A stretch of 64,000 nt of DNA from NCBI RefSeq assembly GCF_035594125.1, contig NC_087173.1, forward strand, positions 321,001 through 385,000, written 5' to 3'. This stretch comes from Scylla paramamosain. Taxonomy: Eukaryota > Arthropoda > Malacostraca > Decapoda > Portunidae. The translations under genes and the position numbers were made by a program. The notes below the pieces were generated by a model that saw only the letters and a program-made list of their open reading frames with translations, was not told the DNA's origin and did no database searches. Shown here one piece after another: positions 1 through 12,931 of the stretch (positions within the stretch are counted from its first letter, which is position 1; each line of letters opens with the position of its first letter).

Positions 1-45
1 GACCACCCTAAAGAGTCACTGTGGACCACCAGTTGAGAACCATTT
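1..45. mobile_element. hAT-like MITE, right end only
   Basis: This is the right terminus of the same element that is complete at 39127-39612. The end reads TTGAGAACCATTT and is followed by ctccagta (46-53), matching the 8-bp target duplication of the complete copy. The rest lies left of the window. Confidence 0.6.
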
Positions 46-53
46 CTCCAGTA

Positions 54-1350
54 TGATTGTTTCATGTGGAAGGGTCAAATAATTTAAAAGGACTCTTGAG
101 GATTCTTCGGGACTGAATGTAATGCAGGTCTTGCGAGTGATGCTCGTCAGAGAGAAGCATGTGTTCTTTAAAATTTCAGTACTTTTTTTTCTTTTTCTGT
201 GCGTTGAGTTAGGTATTCATTTACTTTTATGATCAAGTGTCATCTGACTACCACTTAGTGCTTCCTTGAACTGCCTTACTACGGTTCTTTTCATGGAAAA
301 AATTCCAAATAACGTGTTACATTTCATTGGTGGCATGATTTCCCTTTAAAATGAATGCAAAGCAATCAATGTGGCACGTTCCATATCCATTATTGTGTCA
401 CTTTATTATGCATACAAACACTCCTATTAACGTATCACATCCCGCCCCTGGTGTGATTCCCCTCACCATGAATACAAAGCAATCCAAACGCTACAGTTCA
501 GCCCTGCTCATGAAACACACGCTCTGATACAACTAGGCTTTTCACTTACTTTCAGCCCTTGTTTTCTCTTTAATAGTGCGAGAGTTGACTGGCCTCTTCA
601 CTCTTTGATCCCTTTCACAGTTAAACTCCGTAATTCACCCTGATTTTTATCTAACTTCCCAAACTTGTTATGACTTGAACTGATCATATATGTTTACTCA
701 CCTCCGTATGACTTGAGTTGCTATAAGAGACGAGTATCAAGACACCTTCCTAACTAAATGAACCAACCTGATTTAACTCTCTTTTCCATCCACTCTTTAC
801 CATGCGGAAATTAAGTGGTATTGTAAACTGTAACCAAATTGTTACCCTTATGATCTATTCTAGACTCTAATAAGTGATCTGGAGACTATGATAATAACAC
901 GCTCCCTCCACTGCACACCAGCTGTCCGTAATGTATCATGTCCAGTGGCTGTTAATATAAACTGACGCTCTATTAACCTGTCATCACTAATCAGTAATCA
1001 TTCACGCACAAGCTCATCCTCGTCACCACAACATCACCGTCACCGTCACCATCACCACAGCTTACACAACACTCCACCATGATTCTGTCCCATACATCAC
1101 CCCCGCCACAAATAATTATTTCTAATTAATCTTCCGTCCGTCACCACCACCACCACCACCACCACCACCACACCTCACTCTCAACTTCTCCCATTTTCAC
1201 GAGCTCCTTTCTTCTCTTCCCTCGCTCCACCATCCTACATCCTCTCTCCCTTACGTTCCATCCTTCCTTTTGCCGACATAATGCTTGCAACAGACGCCCC
1301 TCCTCTTCCTCCCCCTCCTCCTCCAGTCCCGTAGTATTAGCAGGGCCTGG
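54..1350. other. Non-coding unique sequence
   Basis: No convincing ORF, RNA gene or mobile element was seen. It contains a (CAC)n tract near 1141-1170 and CAC/CGTCACCAT-rich sequence near 1030-1070. It is nearly identical to 39621-40945 in copy B, apart from the tract, which there is (CCA)n followed by (ACA)n. Confidence 0.6.
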
Positions 1351-1356
1351 TCTCCC

Positions 1357-1500
1357 CTTATAAGCAGGGAGCTGTGGGAGGAACTGGAGGGATGCTTAGT
1401 GGAACATGTCGAAATAGCGTTGCCTAGCCGCCGCCGAGTATAGGAGTGTATTGAGGGTGCATTATCTCGGTACAGTGGCGGTGAACGGGGAGATGGATCG
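1357..1500 (+). promoter_or_regulatory. Putative TATA promoter and 5' exon with splice donor
   Basis: A TATAAG box sits at 1359-1364. About 130 bp downstream the sequence ends in AGATGGATCG followed by GTGAGTATG at 1501, a strong splice donor. An ATG at 1493-1495 would give Met-Asp plus two bases of a third codon before the intron. An upstream 11-codon ORF starts at the ATG of GGATGCTTAG. The block is strongly conserved in copy B (TATAAG 40953-40958, donor after 41094). Phase-2 joining to the acceptor at 7945-7946 would keep the frame open (Arg-Ala-Glu-Val-Asp), but that pairing is inference. No transcript evidence is available. Confidence 0.35.
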
Positions 1501-1559
1501 GTGAGTATGTTCAGGCGCAGATAGAGAAATGTGTTGTTGGTCTGACGAATTGATTAATG

Positions 1560-1830
1560 AATAGGTATCTGGTTGAACAGGTAGAGTTATAGATAGATGG
1601 CTGGATGGGTAAATGGTTAAATAGATCGACTGGCTGATAAATAGATATATAGATGGACAGATGGATGGATAGATAGATTGATAGATAAATGAATAAATGA
1701 ATAAGTATTTAATTAGATATAAAAATAAATAGATGGGTAGATAAACAGTTCAGTAAGTAGAAAATAGATTAGGTAAATAGACAGACAGACAGAGAGACAG
1801 ACAGATAGACAGACAGACATACTGAATTAA
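1560..1830. repeat. Degenerate GATA/CAGA tetranucleotide repeat
   Basis: Imperfect tandem GATA, GATG, AATA and CAGA tetranucleotides (for example atagatagattgatagat, then cagacagacagag). The counterpart at 41150-41412 is slightly shorter in the CAGA part. No ORF. Confidence 0.7.
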
Positions 1831-2309
1831 CGTGTCGTGTTCTGAGATATTGCAAGGAATTGGTTTATAAATTGTACTGTAAAACTCACAAACATTTTCA
1901 TATTTTAATTAATAACTACTAATTATTTACATTTCTTAAAATTCAAAATTTCTCACTCACATTCATCTTTAAATCATTGAAAGTTATTATATGTTACCTT
2001 ATATCTCTTCAACATATTCACTGATCAACGCAATCATCGTGCAAAACACAGACAATATCACATGCACAAACACAACAAATATTCATTCGGCGCCATTAAT
2101 GTTCAGTGAGAAAAACACACATGATATCAGCAACACATCAATCACTATAAACATTCCATTTCTTCTTTCTTCTGACTTATTTTATCTTCACTTCTTTCTT
2201 TTTCCTTATTTTGTTTTCTTTCGTCTTTTCTTCGTTTTTTTTTTTTTTTGACAGTGCAATATATATTGTGGTATGGGGGTCACCACAAACGATAATTCTT
2301 CAAATTAGA

Positions 2310-3480
2310 TTGATGTAAGTGGTGGCGTTCCTCAGTGTTCAGTCTTAGGACCGATCCTCTTCATAATATATATCGATGACATAGACGAAGGAATCAGAAG
2401 TAAACTGTCAAAATTCACAGATACTGAAATTGCTAACAAGACTGACACCAAACCAACGTCAAATTTTGCAAAATGATGTATACACTCTCATTGAATGGTG
2501 TGAAACGTGGCTTATAACTTTGATTTTGATAAATGCCACGTATTAAATATAGGAAATAGTAATCTGCTGGAAAATTATAAAAAGTAATCCCCCATCAATA
2601 GTTTGGATCCTGAGAAAGATCTGGGAGTTTTAGTGACAGCAGATCTTAAACCAAGCAAACACTGTACCGAAGTCATTGAAATTGCTAATAAATTAATAGT
2701 TTTCATTAAGAAGATCTTTCACCTTCAAATCTGAAAAAAAAAAATTTGGCCTTGTACAACTCACTTGTACCTCCTCATCTTGAATATAATGTACAGTTTT
2801 TGTCATCCTACTACAGAAGGAATATTGAGAAATTAGAAAAAAAGACAATACGAAGTAGAGTAACGAAAATTACTTGAAAGCTTCGCAATTAACCCTACAA
2901 GGAACGTCTAAAAGAACGAGATCTATTCTCCCTATCCAAACGCAGGCTAAGAGGGGATCTGATATTGCTTTACTAAACTTTTAAGGGTTTCACAAATATG
3001 AGACCCGAATTCTTCCTAAGACTCAACATGTCTAATATTACAAGAAACAATAGCAAATAATAGGTAAGCGATTTCAAACAAATGAAGCCAAACATTTTAC
3101 TTCAATCGTGTCATAAATATGTGGAATTGTGTTCCATCAAGCGTCGTTAACTCAGGTACTGTACACTCATTGAAAACCTGTCTTGACAAGTATGTAGACA
3201 CTAATTCCCGGTTGTCATTGTTCATGTCTGAATAACGAACACGTTCACTCCGTACTGTCCGTGCTGGCATGTAGATTGTATGTGGTAGAAGTAGTCCTCC
3301 TCTCTTTCTTAGTTTCCTCTCACATTCCATGTTGTTTTTTATTTCTATACAACATGGTACCATTTCCTTTCTCAGGTGAGCCTTGCCTGGAGGGATAGGG
3401 AGTGGGGGATGGAAGGACCCTTCTTCTGTGCTATCCTTTGCCTACCACTAATAGAGTAGAATACCCAAACACCACCTAAA
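2310..3480 (+). mobile_element. CR1-like LINE remnant, RT to 3' end, decayed
   Basis: Frames with stops encode recognisable reverse-transcriptase pieces: a GVPQ.SVLGPILF-like motif near 2322-2365 followed by IDDIDEG; a KDLGVLV motif near 2620; a PHLEYNVQF motif near 2780; and an RLRGDLI motif near 2945. The final 3230-3480 part resembles a LINE 3' region also found inverted at 38115-38235. Many stops and frameshifts show it is dead. It is shared with copy B (41900-43075), so it predates the duplication. Confidence 0.7.
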
Positions 3481-3774
3481 CAGTCACCCAAACAGACTTG
3501 TAAGAACCTCTTGGTCTGTTGCTGTTTGGACTTTTTTTTTTTCTGCAAAACAAATAGATTCTGTACATAAGTAAGAGAGAGAAAAAAAAAAACAGTAGAA
3601 AATATAGATGTAAATGCCAATGACACCGTGCATTGCTTAAAAAAATAAAGAAAAAAACAAGGTCTCCATCGTTACAAATACTGAACTATCAAAACTTACA
3701 ACTTACAAGATACGACACGGAGATAAAAGGACACAAACCCGCTACACTACAATGATGGTGCTGGTGACGATGAT
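3481..3774. other. Non-coding, A/T-rich
   Basis: Short poly-A/T runs and no recognisable gene. It resembles 43076-43355, which has an expanded A-rich tract near 43138-43180. Confidence 0.5.
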
Positions 3775-3778
3775 GACG

Positions 3779-3836
3779 GTAATAATAATAATTATAATGG
3801 TAATAATAATAGTAATAATGATTATAATATATAATA

Positions 3837-3886
<50 letters not shown>

Positions 3887-3895
3887 CAACAACAG
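3779..3895. repeat. (AAT)n microsatellite
   Basis: Compound AAT/ATA repeat ending in (AAC)n. The copy B allele at 43360-43507 is longer. Confidence 0.9.
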
Positions 3896-4682
3896 TACCA
3901 CTTCACTACGTATCGTCTCACGCGGGGAGCAGGGGTGGGAGGGGCACAGGTCTTTCTTCTTTTTCATGCAGTATTCTTTTTTTTTTATACCTATGAAGCA
4001 TAAACACACTTGCAGCCTCCGCTGGTCCCCCTACCCTCTCTCTCTTAATCCCTCCCGACGCCGCCCTTCCTCCCAGTCGGAAGCTTTCATCCTGCTGAGA
4101 GGTAGTAAAGCCTGTGTGAAGAAGTGAGTGCTTCACCAGCTTTTTCAATGACATAATTTGATTGATGTCTGTGTTGAGAGTGGACGTGAATTACGAATAA
4201 AGCAATCCGTGGTTCTCTGGGCTGAGTCATTCTCGTGCTGCAGGATGGACAGGTGTAATGTTGTGTTGTTGTTATTGTTGTTGGTGATGGTGGTGGTGGT
4301 GCAGCACAGGGGAGGGTTCCAGGAGGCGACTCCAGACACAAGGAATGCCCGCCTCTGTAAAGTTCTCTGATCTCACCTACTGCTATTTGCACTCCACGAC
4401 ATACTCCCACAAGTCAACAATTATCTAATTATCACTGTGGGAATGAACGCTCACTTTAGAATCAGCAGCAGTTTTTCTTATTGAACTTTTGGTGCTGCAT
4501 GAACACTGGAGGGGAAATCATGTGTTCAAATATATCTTGTTTACCGTTGGGGTTTCATGGCGTAGTGACAGTCTTGGGAACCCAGTGTGTGTGGGATGCC
4601 AGCGGTCATATCCCATAGAAAATGAAATAAATAAATAACGTAATGAAATTAATTAACATCATAATTCTTTAATACATACTGG
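3896..4682. other. Non-coding unique sequence
   Basis: No supported gene. Reading frames here (for example through the GGTGGT tract near 4285-4300) are low-complexity and are interrupted differently in copy B. A near-perfect counterpart lies at 43508-44305. Confidence 0.5.
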
Positions 4683-4692
4683 CGTGAACATT

Positions 4693-4762
4693 AGATGGGG
4701 AAATAGACCAACTTTACAAAAAAGATGGGGAAGATGGGGAAATAGACCAACTTTAAAAAAAA
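4693..4762. repeat. Short tandem duplication, gatggggaaatagaccaact
   Basis: The 20-mer gatggggaaatagaccaact is repeated twice (about 4694 and 4734), separated by an A-rich spacer, just upstream of the SINE head. It is preserved in copy B. Confidence 0.7.
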
Positions 4763-4770
4763 GAAAAAGG

Positions 4771-4920
4771 GCCCTCGTGGCCCAGTGGGTAGAGTGATGC
4801 ACTTGGAGTTTGGCGTGAGGGAAGTGAGGGGCGCGTAGGTTCGAACCCCCCTCTCGGAACTCACAAAAACCTTCAAAGAGCATCCCTCCATCACCATGTG
4901 TGCCTCAAACACACAGGTAC
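4771..4920 (+). mobile_element. tRNA-derived SINE head
   Basis: RNA polymerase III internal promoter boxes are present in correct order and spacing. The A box TGGCCCAGTGGG (4778-4789) fits TRGCNNAGYNGG. The B box GGTTCGAACCC (4838-4848) fits GGTTCGANNCC. The arms do not fold into a full cloverleaf by eye, and the element runs on into non-tRNA sequence, so a tRNA-derived SINE is preferred over a functional tRNA. It abuts the hairpin minisatellite. In copy B (44388-44535) nine bases are lost between the GGCCC direct repeats. Confidence 0.6.
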
Positions 4921-6930
4921 GGTGATGGAGCTGCCCACGGGGAGGAGGGGAGGTGAGTGCGCAGCACCTCCCTACCCCTCCCCAGGGGAGGAAGGCACCG
5001 CCTTACCGCCCCCGGGAGAGCAAGGGAGGTGAGTGCACAGCGCTTCCCTTCTCTCCCCTACCTAACCCTGGCAAGTCTACGGACTACCAGGCAAAAAATA
5101 ATAAAAAAAAAAAAAAATAAAAAAATAAAATAAAAAAAAAAAAAATAAAAATAAAGGTAAGTGCATAGCACTTCCCTTCTCTCCACCTAACAGGAAAAAA
5201 TAAATAAAAAAAACATAAAGGTGAGTGCATAGCACTTCCCTTCTCTCCCAACCTACCAGGCAAAAGATAGAAAAAAAAATAATAATAATAATAAAAATTA
5301 AGGTGAGTTCATAGCAGTTCCCTTCTCTCCCAACCTTCCCTGCAAAAAAAAAATTAGATAAATAAATAAATAAATAAAATAAAATAAATAAATAAAGCAA
5401 ATAAGTAAATAAATGAATAAAATAAAAATAAAAGCCACCCTACCACCTCGGACCTCGGGAGAGCAAGAGAGGTGAGTGCACAGCACTTCCCTTCTCTCCC
5501 CAAGTCTACGGACTACCACACCAAAAAGAATAAAATATATACAGGTATAAAGAAAAAAAAAACAATAAAATAAATAGAAAATAAAATAAAATAAATAAAT
5601 TAAATTAAATTAACAAAAAATAAATAAAGTAAAAACCAAAAAACTCCTAATTCCCCCCGTCAATAAAAGTGACTAAGTCTGGCAATCAACAATAAATAAT
5701 AAAAATAAATCAATACCAACCTGACTGATCCTGACAACTCCAAAGACCACAACCCCACCTGTGAAGCACGGGAGGTGAGTGTGCAGCACCTCCCTACCCT
5801 TCCCAGTCTCCCAGTTTGACTTTGACCAACAATCTGACTCATTCTAGCAACTCCAACTGTACAGACCACCACCAGTACTCCAGTACTCCCCACCCTGGCA
5901 ACTGATCCTGGCAAGGTGAGTGCGTAGCACTTCCCGTGACTCATCCTGGCAACTCTAAAGACCCACCATACTGACTGACCCTGGGAAGCACGGGAGGTGA
6001 GTGTGCAGCACCTCCCTACCCTTCCCAGTCTCCTGTCAATCTGACTCATCCTACCAACTCCAAAGAGCAACTCCAACTCTACAGACCACCACCACCACCA
6101 CCCCTCTGATCTTGGCAAGGTGAGTGCGTAGCACTTCCCTTGTCTGACCCTGACTGACTGACCCTGGCAGCTCAAAAAAACAAACAACCTGCCTGATTTA
6201 CAGATATGTAATCACCAAACTGACTGGCCCTGGGGAGCATGTGAGGTGAGTGTGCAGCACCTCCCTACACTTCCCAGTCTCCCAGTTTGACCTTACTCAT
6301 CCTGGCAACTTCTAAGAGCAACTCTCTGACACTGTGACTCTGATACCTACATCCCTACATCTTACCCTGTCCAGGGTAGGTGAGTGCGTAGCACTTCCCT
6401 ACCACCAGCCTGACTGACCCTGGCAACTCTAAAAACAACCATCCTGACTGACTTACAAATCTTACTCTAATCTGGCAACAGACCACCAAATTGACTGACC
6501 GTGGGGAGCATGGGAGGTGAGTGTGCAGCACCTCCCTACCCTTCCCAGTCTCCCAGTTTGACTTCCACCACCAATGTGACTCATCCTACCAGCTCCAAAT
6601 CTACCACCACCACCACCCCTCTGATCGTGGCAAGGTGAGTGCGTAGCACTTCCCTGGGCTTGACTGACTGACCCTGGCAACTCCAAAAATAACCAACCTG
6701 ACAGATGTTACAAATGTAACCTGGGAAGCATGGGAGGTGAGTGTGCAGCACCTCCCTACCCTTCCCAGTCTTCCACCAACCTGACTTGAATTATGACTGG
6801 GGAGCAGGGGAGGTGAGTGTGCAGCACCTCCCTACCCTTCCCAGTCTTCCACCAACCTGACTTGAATTATGACTGGGGAGCAGGGGAGGTGAGTGTGCAG
6901 CACCTCCTACTTTCTCCACTCTGTCTACCC
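4921..6930. repeat. Hairpin-cored minisatellite array (~17 units)
   Basis: About 17 imperfect units share a core GGTGAGTG(Y)GYAGCACYTCC flanked by CCCTACCCTTCCCAGTCTCC-like sequence. The core is palindromic: GGGAGGTG pairs with CACCTCCC across about 9 nt. A second core variant (AAGGTG...CACTTCC) keeps pairing through a G-U wobble. Spacers are A/T-rich in 5100-5650 and CTGACTGACC-rich afterwards. The last two units form a precise 76-bp tandem (starts 6784 and 6860). Cores also contain GGTGAGT, resembling splice donors. No ORF in the array looks genuine. Confidence 0.8.
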
Positions 6931-7007
6931 TACCACCTACCAACTCAGACCATCAAACTGACTGTCTTAGAACAAGAAGAGGAAGCAACGCCATCAGAGG
7001 AAGAAGA

Positions 7008-7041
<34 letters not shown>

Positions 7042-7160
7042 GCATTACCGCCATCAGAGAAAGAAATCAAGAAAAAGAAGCAGAGAAAAAGAACTACCAC
7101 CACTGCTCTCAGAGGAAGAAGCAGCAGCGTCACCGCCATCAGAGGAAGAAATATATATAT
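6931..7160. repeat. GCA/GAA trinucleotide-rich segment
   Basis: A (GCA)n tract near 7006-7045 lies between two gccatcagag(g/a)aagaa direct repeats, giving Glu/Ala-rich frames on plus and Leu/Ala-rich frames on minus. The reading frames differ in copy B (46690-46858), where the final gaagaaatatatatat portion is deleted. Coding is not supported. Confidence 0.6.
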
Positions 7161-7945
7161 GTAAACTACGACTGGTCAAATCTCCGTTGGCGCCAGGCAA
7201 AGTTCGACCTGTGATAGGCTGTGTTTAGAGAGAGAGAGAGAAAAAAAAGAATTCCTTGAAAGGAAACTACGCTAACTCAGGGGAGTCAGTTAGGGGACTG
7301 ACTGTGAAAGTGCCAGGCAAAGCTGCTGCTTCAGACATCCACACTTCAACTTCAACAATGCATGCGAGAATGTTGCTGTATTATTCCTCCTATTCCTTCT
7401 TCTTTTTCTTCTCCTGCAGAAGACTGTCTTATTACTACGTAATTTTTTTTCTCATAATTTATTGAATGTTATTCTATTTATTTCTTTTTTTCAGTATTTC
7501 CACCTTTTCTAAATCCATCCATCCTTTAAATTAAATAAATTTAATAAATTTATGTACACTTGAGCCTTGGACAACTGATTACAAAAGAATTACATGAATA
7601 TTTGACTTTTTTTCTTTGGTCTTAAAACGCCACATCTCAAACACATGAGGCGCGGGTTGCGTTTGAGTGTACTGTAATATACCAATATAATACATGAATT
7701 TGTAATACTTTAATCACAATTTATATCTTTTCATACTAAGCAGTATGGCAACTTACTTCTTCTTCCTCATGACACTGGTCATGTCATGTACACTTCCATG
7801 TAGCCAACAATTCTGGGTAACCTTTGAAAAATATCATGCATCCTGGTGTGCACCATGCAACCAGGCTGACTTAACCTACGCCTCTGTTACCTAAGCTGGA
7901 CACTTGAACAACTATAAATGCATTTTGTCTATCTTAGCTCCTGCA
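7161..7945. other. Non-coding, A/T-rich
   Basis: Nothing recognisable apart from pyrimidine-rich stretches. It is conserved with 46861-47604. It ends in ttagctcctgcag, a good splice-acceptor context. Confidence 0.5.
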
Positions 7946-7946
7946 G

Positions 7947-8165
7947 GGCCGAGGTGGACAGGTGTTTGTCCAGGATGCCTCGTGTTACTTCTCACCGCGT
8001 GTTTTATCTGTTGGAGATTATTACACTAAATATGCTGCTGCTCCTGCTGCTGCTGCTGCTGCTGGTGTTGCTGTTGCCGTCGCTGATCTTGCTGCTGTTG
8101 TTGGTATTGCTGCTTTTCCTTCCTTCCACAACAACAACAACAACAAAAGGAGCAACTACTACTGT

Positions 8166-8230
<65 letters not shown>

Positions 8231-8261
8231 CTGCTGCTGCTGCTGCTGCTACTATAGCTGC

Positions 8262-8340
<79 letters not shown>

Positions 8341-8352
8341 ACTAGTGCTTAA
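7947..8352 (+). other. Candidate exon start running into CTG/CTA/CAA compound microsatellite
   Basis: A polypyrimidine-type acceptor (cttagctcctgcag) precedes GGCCGAGGTGGACAGG. Two frames are open from it. One reads GRGGQVFVQDASCYFSPRVL and continues to poly-Ala. The other reads AEVDRCLSRMPRVTSHRVF and continues to poly-Leu/Thr. Both run through (CTG)n, (CAA)n, (CTA)n and (CTG)n tracts, so neither can be chosen. The non-repetitive ~90 bp is identical in copy B (from 47606), while the repeat tracts differ in length by multiples of three. A transcription-factor-like homopolymer exon is possible, but plain microsatellite is equally so. Confidence 0.3.
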
Positions 8353-8595
8353 CTTTACAAAAATCATCACTGTCGTTTTTGTCGTCGTGCGTGCGGTGAC
8401 TCTAATCGTCGTCGTCCTCGTTCTCATCGTCGTGGTCGTAACAGTAGCATCGCCTGTCAGAGTAAAAAGACAGGCTAAAAGAATACCAGAGGTCACAGAG
8501 AACTGGAACGGGAAAAGCACCACATTAATTGTTACCTGTGGAGAACAAAACAAAATATACCGGATACATGACAGAACAACAGCATTTCTTTAATT

Positions 8596-8598
<3 letters not shown>
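8353..8598. other. Non-coding, GTC-rich
   Basis: Contains GTCGTCGTC-type sequence near 8380-8440. Conserved with 48053-48299. No supported gene. Confidence 0.4.

Positions 8599-8649
<51 letters not shown>
8599..8649. repeat. (GT)n microsatellite
   Basis: About 25 GT dinucleotides; about 17 in copy B (48301-48334). Confidence 0.95.
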
Positions 8650-9839
<1,190 letters not shown>

Positions 9840-9908
<69 letters not shown>

Positions 9909-10200
9909 GACAGGAAGGCAGACGGTCAAACAAACAGGCAGGGAGGCAAGCAAGCAAACAAGCAAGCAAGGAGGCAGACAGACTAACAGGCAGGGAAAGA
10001 GGTGGATGGACATACAAAAAAGAAAGAAAGAAAGCAGGCAGACAGACAGAGTGACAGGGAAATAGTCAGCCTAACTTGAAGAGGATAGGCAGGCAAAGAA
10101 GCAGGCAGACAGGCAGGCAGGCAAAAATAGAAGGCAAGCAGGCAGACAGAGAAACAGACAAATAGACAGAGGGACAGATGGATGTGCGGGCAGACACAGA
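9840..10200. repeat. (GA)n followed by GGCA/CAGA tetranucleotide repeat
   Basis: A pure GA tract (9840-9903) passes into a purine-rich tetranucleotide minisatellite of cagg, caga and caag units. Copy B (49531-49905) has one interruption in the GA tract and lacks part of the tetranucleotide stretch. Confidence 0.85.
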
Positions 10201-11511
10201 CATGGACAAAGTAGTTTTAAATAGCGGCAGAAACTGGTATATTTCATTCTAAAGAGTATATTTGCACAATTTTTTTTGTAAAGCACTTTAATAAATATTT
10301 TACCGTGCCCTGCAGCGAGTACTTAACCAAAAATCCAACTGAATTAGTCATTGGGATATTAATACAGCATAATGTTTGCATAATATAAACGTATGCCTCT
10401 TCCGTTACTCGTATATTCTTTTGTGATAACAATTACTGTAAGCGAAGAAAATGCATACATAGTGACCTAACTATATTTTTTCTTTCATAGCCTCGTATTT
10501 ACGGTATGCCATTTTTCAGGCACAATACGTAGTTGTCATTGATTTCCTAAAACTACTAAATATACCAGAAGACAGACCTACTGACTCATACTCGTAAATA
10601 TTGTTCCACTCGTAATGTTACACACACACACACACACACACACACCATTGATACAAATATATGCACTGCAACAAAGCAACAGAAATTGGGATGCTCATTC
10701 TTACAGAACATTATAGTGAACATATGAGGCAGAGATAAACAAACAGACGCAGACAGACAGATTGATTTAAAACACTTAGTAACATGTACTTGTTATAAGC
10801 AATTCTAAGTGACCATTAATTTCTTGTTCATTCCCATTCATTCAAGCATTTCAGTGTTGAGACGCAAAGGTAGTGTAAGTGTTGAGGCAGCGGTGGTAGT
10901 GGCCCCTTCACCTCGCAGCGAGGCAGGAAGGGGAGGTGAGGGACACCAGCAGTGACTGGCCTGAAGGCGCCTTGCGTCTCGCTTCCTCTTTGCGACCCTC
11001 TCCCTTGTTTGCCTTTATCCATCAATCGCAACATGACTTGTGTTCCTCCTCTTCAGTCTCACTTAACTACCACCTTCATATTCTAGACACACTACTTACC
11101 CTCCTTGCTTCAGCTCAAGGTTTTCCAAGGTCAGTTGAATTGCTCGTCTTCTCGGACTTACGCTAACGGAGCTAATCTGCGCATGGCTTAGCAGTGTATC
11201 CTATGGACTGTCGGCTTTTCTGTCATCCTGGTACACGCGGCGATGGTACCAAGGGAATCATTGTCTTGGCGGAGTGTTAGGGAGGGTGAGGCAAGGCATG
11301 GCAGGGTATCTCTTGACTGGAAACCTTAAGTAAGGTAATCTAAGCGAAGTCGAACTGGAAGGTTTGCAATAAAATTAGTGTTGCTACTCAAGCTGAAGGA
11401 GGATTGTTAGGATGTTACTTCTTAGGAAATAGCTTTACTTATTGAAATATAGTAAAGATGGGTAAAAGAGAGAAGGTGAATTCTGCTTGGGAGCAAGATA
11501 TGGTTTCAGAC

Positions 11512-11518
<7 letters not shown>
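10201..11518. other. Non-coding unique sequence with short (CA)n
   Basis: A (CA)12 tract lies at 10621-10645. The remainder has no supported gene. The copy B equivalent is 49906-51281, where the CA tract is expanded and ends in alternating CG. Confidence 0.5.

Positions 11519-11597
<79 letters not shown>
11519..11597. repeat. (GA)n microsatellite
   Basis: About 39 GA units; the copy B allele is 51282-51378. Confidence 0.95.
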
Positions 11598-11599
<2 letters not shown>

Positions 11600-12931
11600 C
11601 TAACAGTGAAAGCTTTAAGTTCAGTGAAATAGCATCATTATTCTTCATTGACACTCTTAAGCTGCAGACGCTAGAAAGAAATCAGTCACAACCCAGAAGA
11701 CTTGACATAGAAAAGTAGATCCAACTGTTTCCATATTTTCTCTTGAATATAAAGAACAGATAATAGATTGACAATAACGAAACGATTTACTCGTAAGAGG
11801 CTTTGCTTGGGATGAGAGGAGGTTAGGGAGTCCTGTTCTGGAGTGAAGCCGTAAACACTGGTGATGTAGAACTGAAATAAGAATTTGTCTCATCGTTGTC
11901 TCGTCAACAGCATTCAGTAACGTTCCTTTATAAACTAAATGAAATCCCACTCTTGTTTTAATACTAAGTAGGATAAACAGAAGCATAAAGTAGAACCTGC
12001 ATCTAAATATTTCAAATAAAAGTGTAGTCTCATACATATTAGTCTAAGTGGACCCAAGTTGAAAGTAACTGATCTGTATGACTGTATAAAGAACTTTTCA
12101 GCCAATGATTGTACAGTATCTCCGAAAACTATCTTTAAAGTGTGGCGCGAACTGTGGCATAATGAACAATACAAAACCCGCTGCCTGATCACGTTTTGTG
12201 TCGGTAAGGTTGGTATGCATGGCTTGACGTGATGCTAAGATACCTCTATTTGTTAGGTCATATGTAATATATGGAAACTATCCTTAGTGTGCAGGGCTAC
12301 TCATTGTCACTGGCGTTATCACCAAACGTGTCAAATAACATGGTTCATTGTGCCAGAATGTAGACGTCTTATTTTTATAGAAAATTTGGTAGGTACTCTA
12401 CAATATCTACTTGGAGAGAGAAAGGGACAGATACTGTCAAAACATCCATCCCACCACACTCTCAGCTCCTGTTAATGCTTTGCCACCTTGAGCAGCAGCC
12501 ACGCAGATTTACAGATTGCTGGAAAAAAAAAAAAAAAACATAGAAATAAAATAGGTATTTGTGGTAGATGTACCTTTGTTATTCCTTCTTTAGTGCAGAG
12601 GTCGCGTGTAGTGACTGTAGTCTCCTGAGTGCCCTAAACAAGATCCTAGCTATAAATAATTTGGTAAAGCTGACGGAAACAGTCAAGCAGCTTTTGGATA
12701 GCAGCAGATAGCAGCTTGGATACTGTGTGTGTTTGTGTGTGTGTGTGTATTTGTCTGTCGGTCAGTCATTGCACGTGCTGATGGCACATTCATTAACAAC
12801 CAAAGTCTCATTGTCATTAAATATTATTGCAGGGAAGCAGAGCAACATAAAAGCGCTCCCACTGTCTGATGAGGCCGAGTCTTACGACCACAGAATACTT
12901 TGAACCTGCTATTCTGTATATTGATAGTTCT

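Noticed and set aside
3097..3363. 88-codon minus-strand ORF (twin at 42692-42925)
   Set aside because: Antisense to the CR1-like LINE remnant.
4087..4410. 107-codon minus-strand ORF conserved in both copies (43705-44028)
   Set aside because: Conservation is no higher than in the surrounding low-divergence DNA, and there is no domain or splice support; kept as non-coding.
4771..4860. Functional tRNA gene
   Set aside because: A and B boxes are good but a full cloverleaf with paired acceptor and anticodon stems could not be drawn, and the element continues into repetitive DNA; a SINE head fits better.
5660..6187. 175-codon minus-strand ORF over the hairpin minisatellite (and its copy B twin at 45227-45754)
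   Set aside because: It consists of repeat-unit translations (RLGRVGRCCTLTSRASQ and the like); the openness comes from unit lengths, with no domain.
4921..6930. Regular repeats considered as a CRISPR array
   Set aside because: Units are imperfect, spacers share sequence and vary irregularly, and the genome is eukaryotic with no cas-like genes.
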